Positions 36,091 through 36,531 of a DNA stretch of 36,531 nt are shown piece after piece; within the stretch, counting starts at the first letter, position 1, and each line of letters opens with the position of its first letter. Origin of the DNA: Bryobacterales bacterium (GTDB lineage: Bacteria > Acidobacteriota > Terriglobia > Bryobacterales > Bryobacteraceae); assembly GCA_003169195.1 (NCBI GenBank), contig PMQB01000589.1:1-36531 (forward strand). The letters are read 5' to 3'. The position numbers and the translations under genes were made by a program. Under the pieces are notes generated by a model. That model was not told the origin of the DNA. It ran no database searches and saw nothing but the letters and a program-made list of their open reading frames with translations.

Positions 36091-36531
36091 ATGCTTGAGA
36101 AAGGTCCTGCAAAGAAGGTCACGGTTTGGTTGAATGAAGATTCCAAGCATCCGCATCATCGCGAAAAGTTATGGCTTGCTGTTTTCGATTATCTGCGTCA
36201 TAAGAACGTAGCGGGCGCGTCGGTCACACGCACGCAGATGAGTTTCGGAGACCGGCAAGTCGTGCATCGTGGCGATTCGCCTGAAACACCGGAGTTCGCC
36301 TACCGCATCGAATTTATCGAAACCCCCGCGCGTGTGGACGAAGTCTTGCCTACTCTCTACGAGATGGTGGTCGACGGCTTGATTGAAGTGCAAGACACCA
36401 CCGTTGTGAAGGATGTGAATCAGCATAAAGCGGTACCGGAAGAAGTAACCAGTCCCGGAGCCATGCTTGAACGGCGTCAGGAGAAAGCGCAGATGATGCG
36501 CATCTTCATGGGTGAACATGATAAATGGCAC
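36091..36531 (+). CDS. DUF190 family protein, apparently tandem domains (gene runs off the window)
   Basis: The 147 visible codons begin at an ATG with GGAGG six bases upstream. Residues about 8-106 fit a DUF190 domain: KKVTVWLNEDSKHPH, helix EKLWLAVFDYLRH, then VAGASVTRTQMSFG and the strand YRIEFIETPARVDEVLP with DGLIEVQDTTVV at the end. From about residue 132 the start of a second such domain seems to appear (MMRIFMGEHDKW), so the full protein is probably a two-domain version. DUF190 is a PII-like ferredoxin-fold family often encoded beside crcB; its role is not settled. Co-transcription with crcB is likely given the 15-base gap. A link to fluoride or ion control rests on context. Confidence 0.8.
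   Translation, partial: MLEKGPAKKVTVWLNEDSKHPHHREKLWLAVFDYLRHKNVAGASVTRTQMSFGDRQVVHRGDSPETPEFAYRIEFIETPARVDEVLPTLYEMVVDGLIEVQDTTVVKDVNQHKAVPEEVTSPGAMLERRQEKAQMMRIFMGEHDKWH

Overview
The window reads as chromosomal DNA of an Acidobacteriota member, probably near Solibacter/Bryobacter. This is inferred from gene families, not from a marker gene. The hints are a very large TonB-receptor-like barrel protein with an N-terminal carboxypeptidase-regulatory-like domain, winged-helix/TM/TolB-like regulators, a Tat-exported sulfatase and a DUF4038 glycosidase, and many tightly overlapping genes. I see no rRNA, tRNA, CRISPR array, insertion sequence or prophage.

Layout. 1-183: 5' end of a short-chain dehydrogenase (minus). 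270-6396 (plus): outer-membrane receptor-like protein with a strong terminator, a CadC-type membrane regulator, a second protein that repeats only its periplasmic domain, a small unknown protein, and a PhzF-family protein. 6393-11338 (minus): carB, a sulfatase and a VOC protein, each overlapping the next. 11681-22471 (minus): a compact cellulose operon, bcsQ - bcsA/bcsB fusion - bcsZ - bcsC, with ATGA overlaps. 22815-23570: a methyltransferase. 24169-30573 (minus): glycogen phosphorylase, a response-regulator/PP2C phosphatase, a sugar nucleotidyltransferase, a STAS anti-anti-sigma protein, an RsbW-type kinase and inorganic pyrophosphatase, in one apparent operon. 30635-32779 (plus): glycogen debranching enzyme, divergent from the phosphorylase. 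32774-35645 (minus): a DUF4038 glycosidase followed by carA. 35701-36531 (plus): crcB and a DUF190 protein that runs off the window.

How the genes may work together. GlgX and GlgP would release glucose-1-phosphate from glycogen. The nucleotidyltransferase could activate a sugar phosphate, pyrophosphatase would pull that reaction forward, and the neighbouring Bcs complex polymerises UDP-glucose into cellulose. The partner-switching proteins inside the glycogen operon suggest stress or signal control. The flow from glycogen to cellulose is my inference; the nucleotidyltransferase specificity is unknown.

Main discovery. carA and carB, the two subunits of one enzyme, lie about 21 kb apart on the same strand, yet each is preceded by a copy of the same element in the same orientation. 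A 36-bp block is identical in both copies and holds a 7-bp hairpin. After a variable spacer comes a 17-bp block with one mismatch, holding a Shine-Dalgarno and a TTG start codon. At carA that TTG is the likely true start. At carB it opens a 34-codon ORF that starts like CarA (MxxAVL) and ends in TAATG, overlapping the carB start. It looks like a copied carA initiation region, perhaps acting as a translationally coupled leader for carB.
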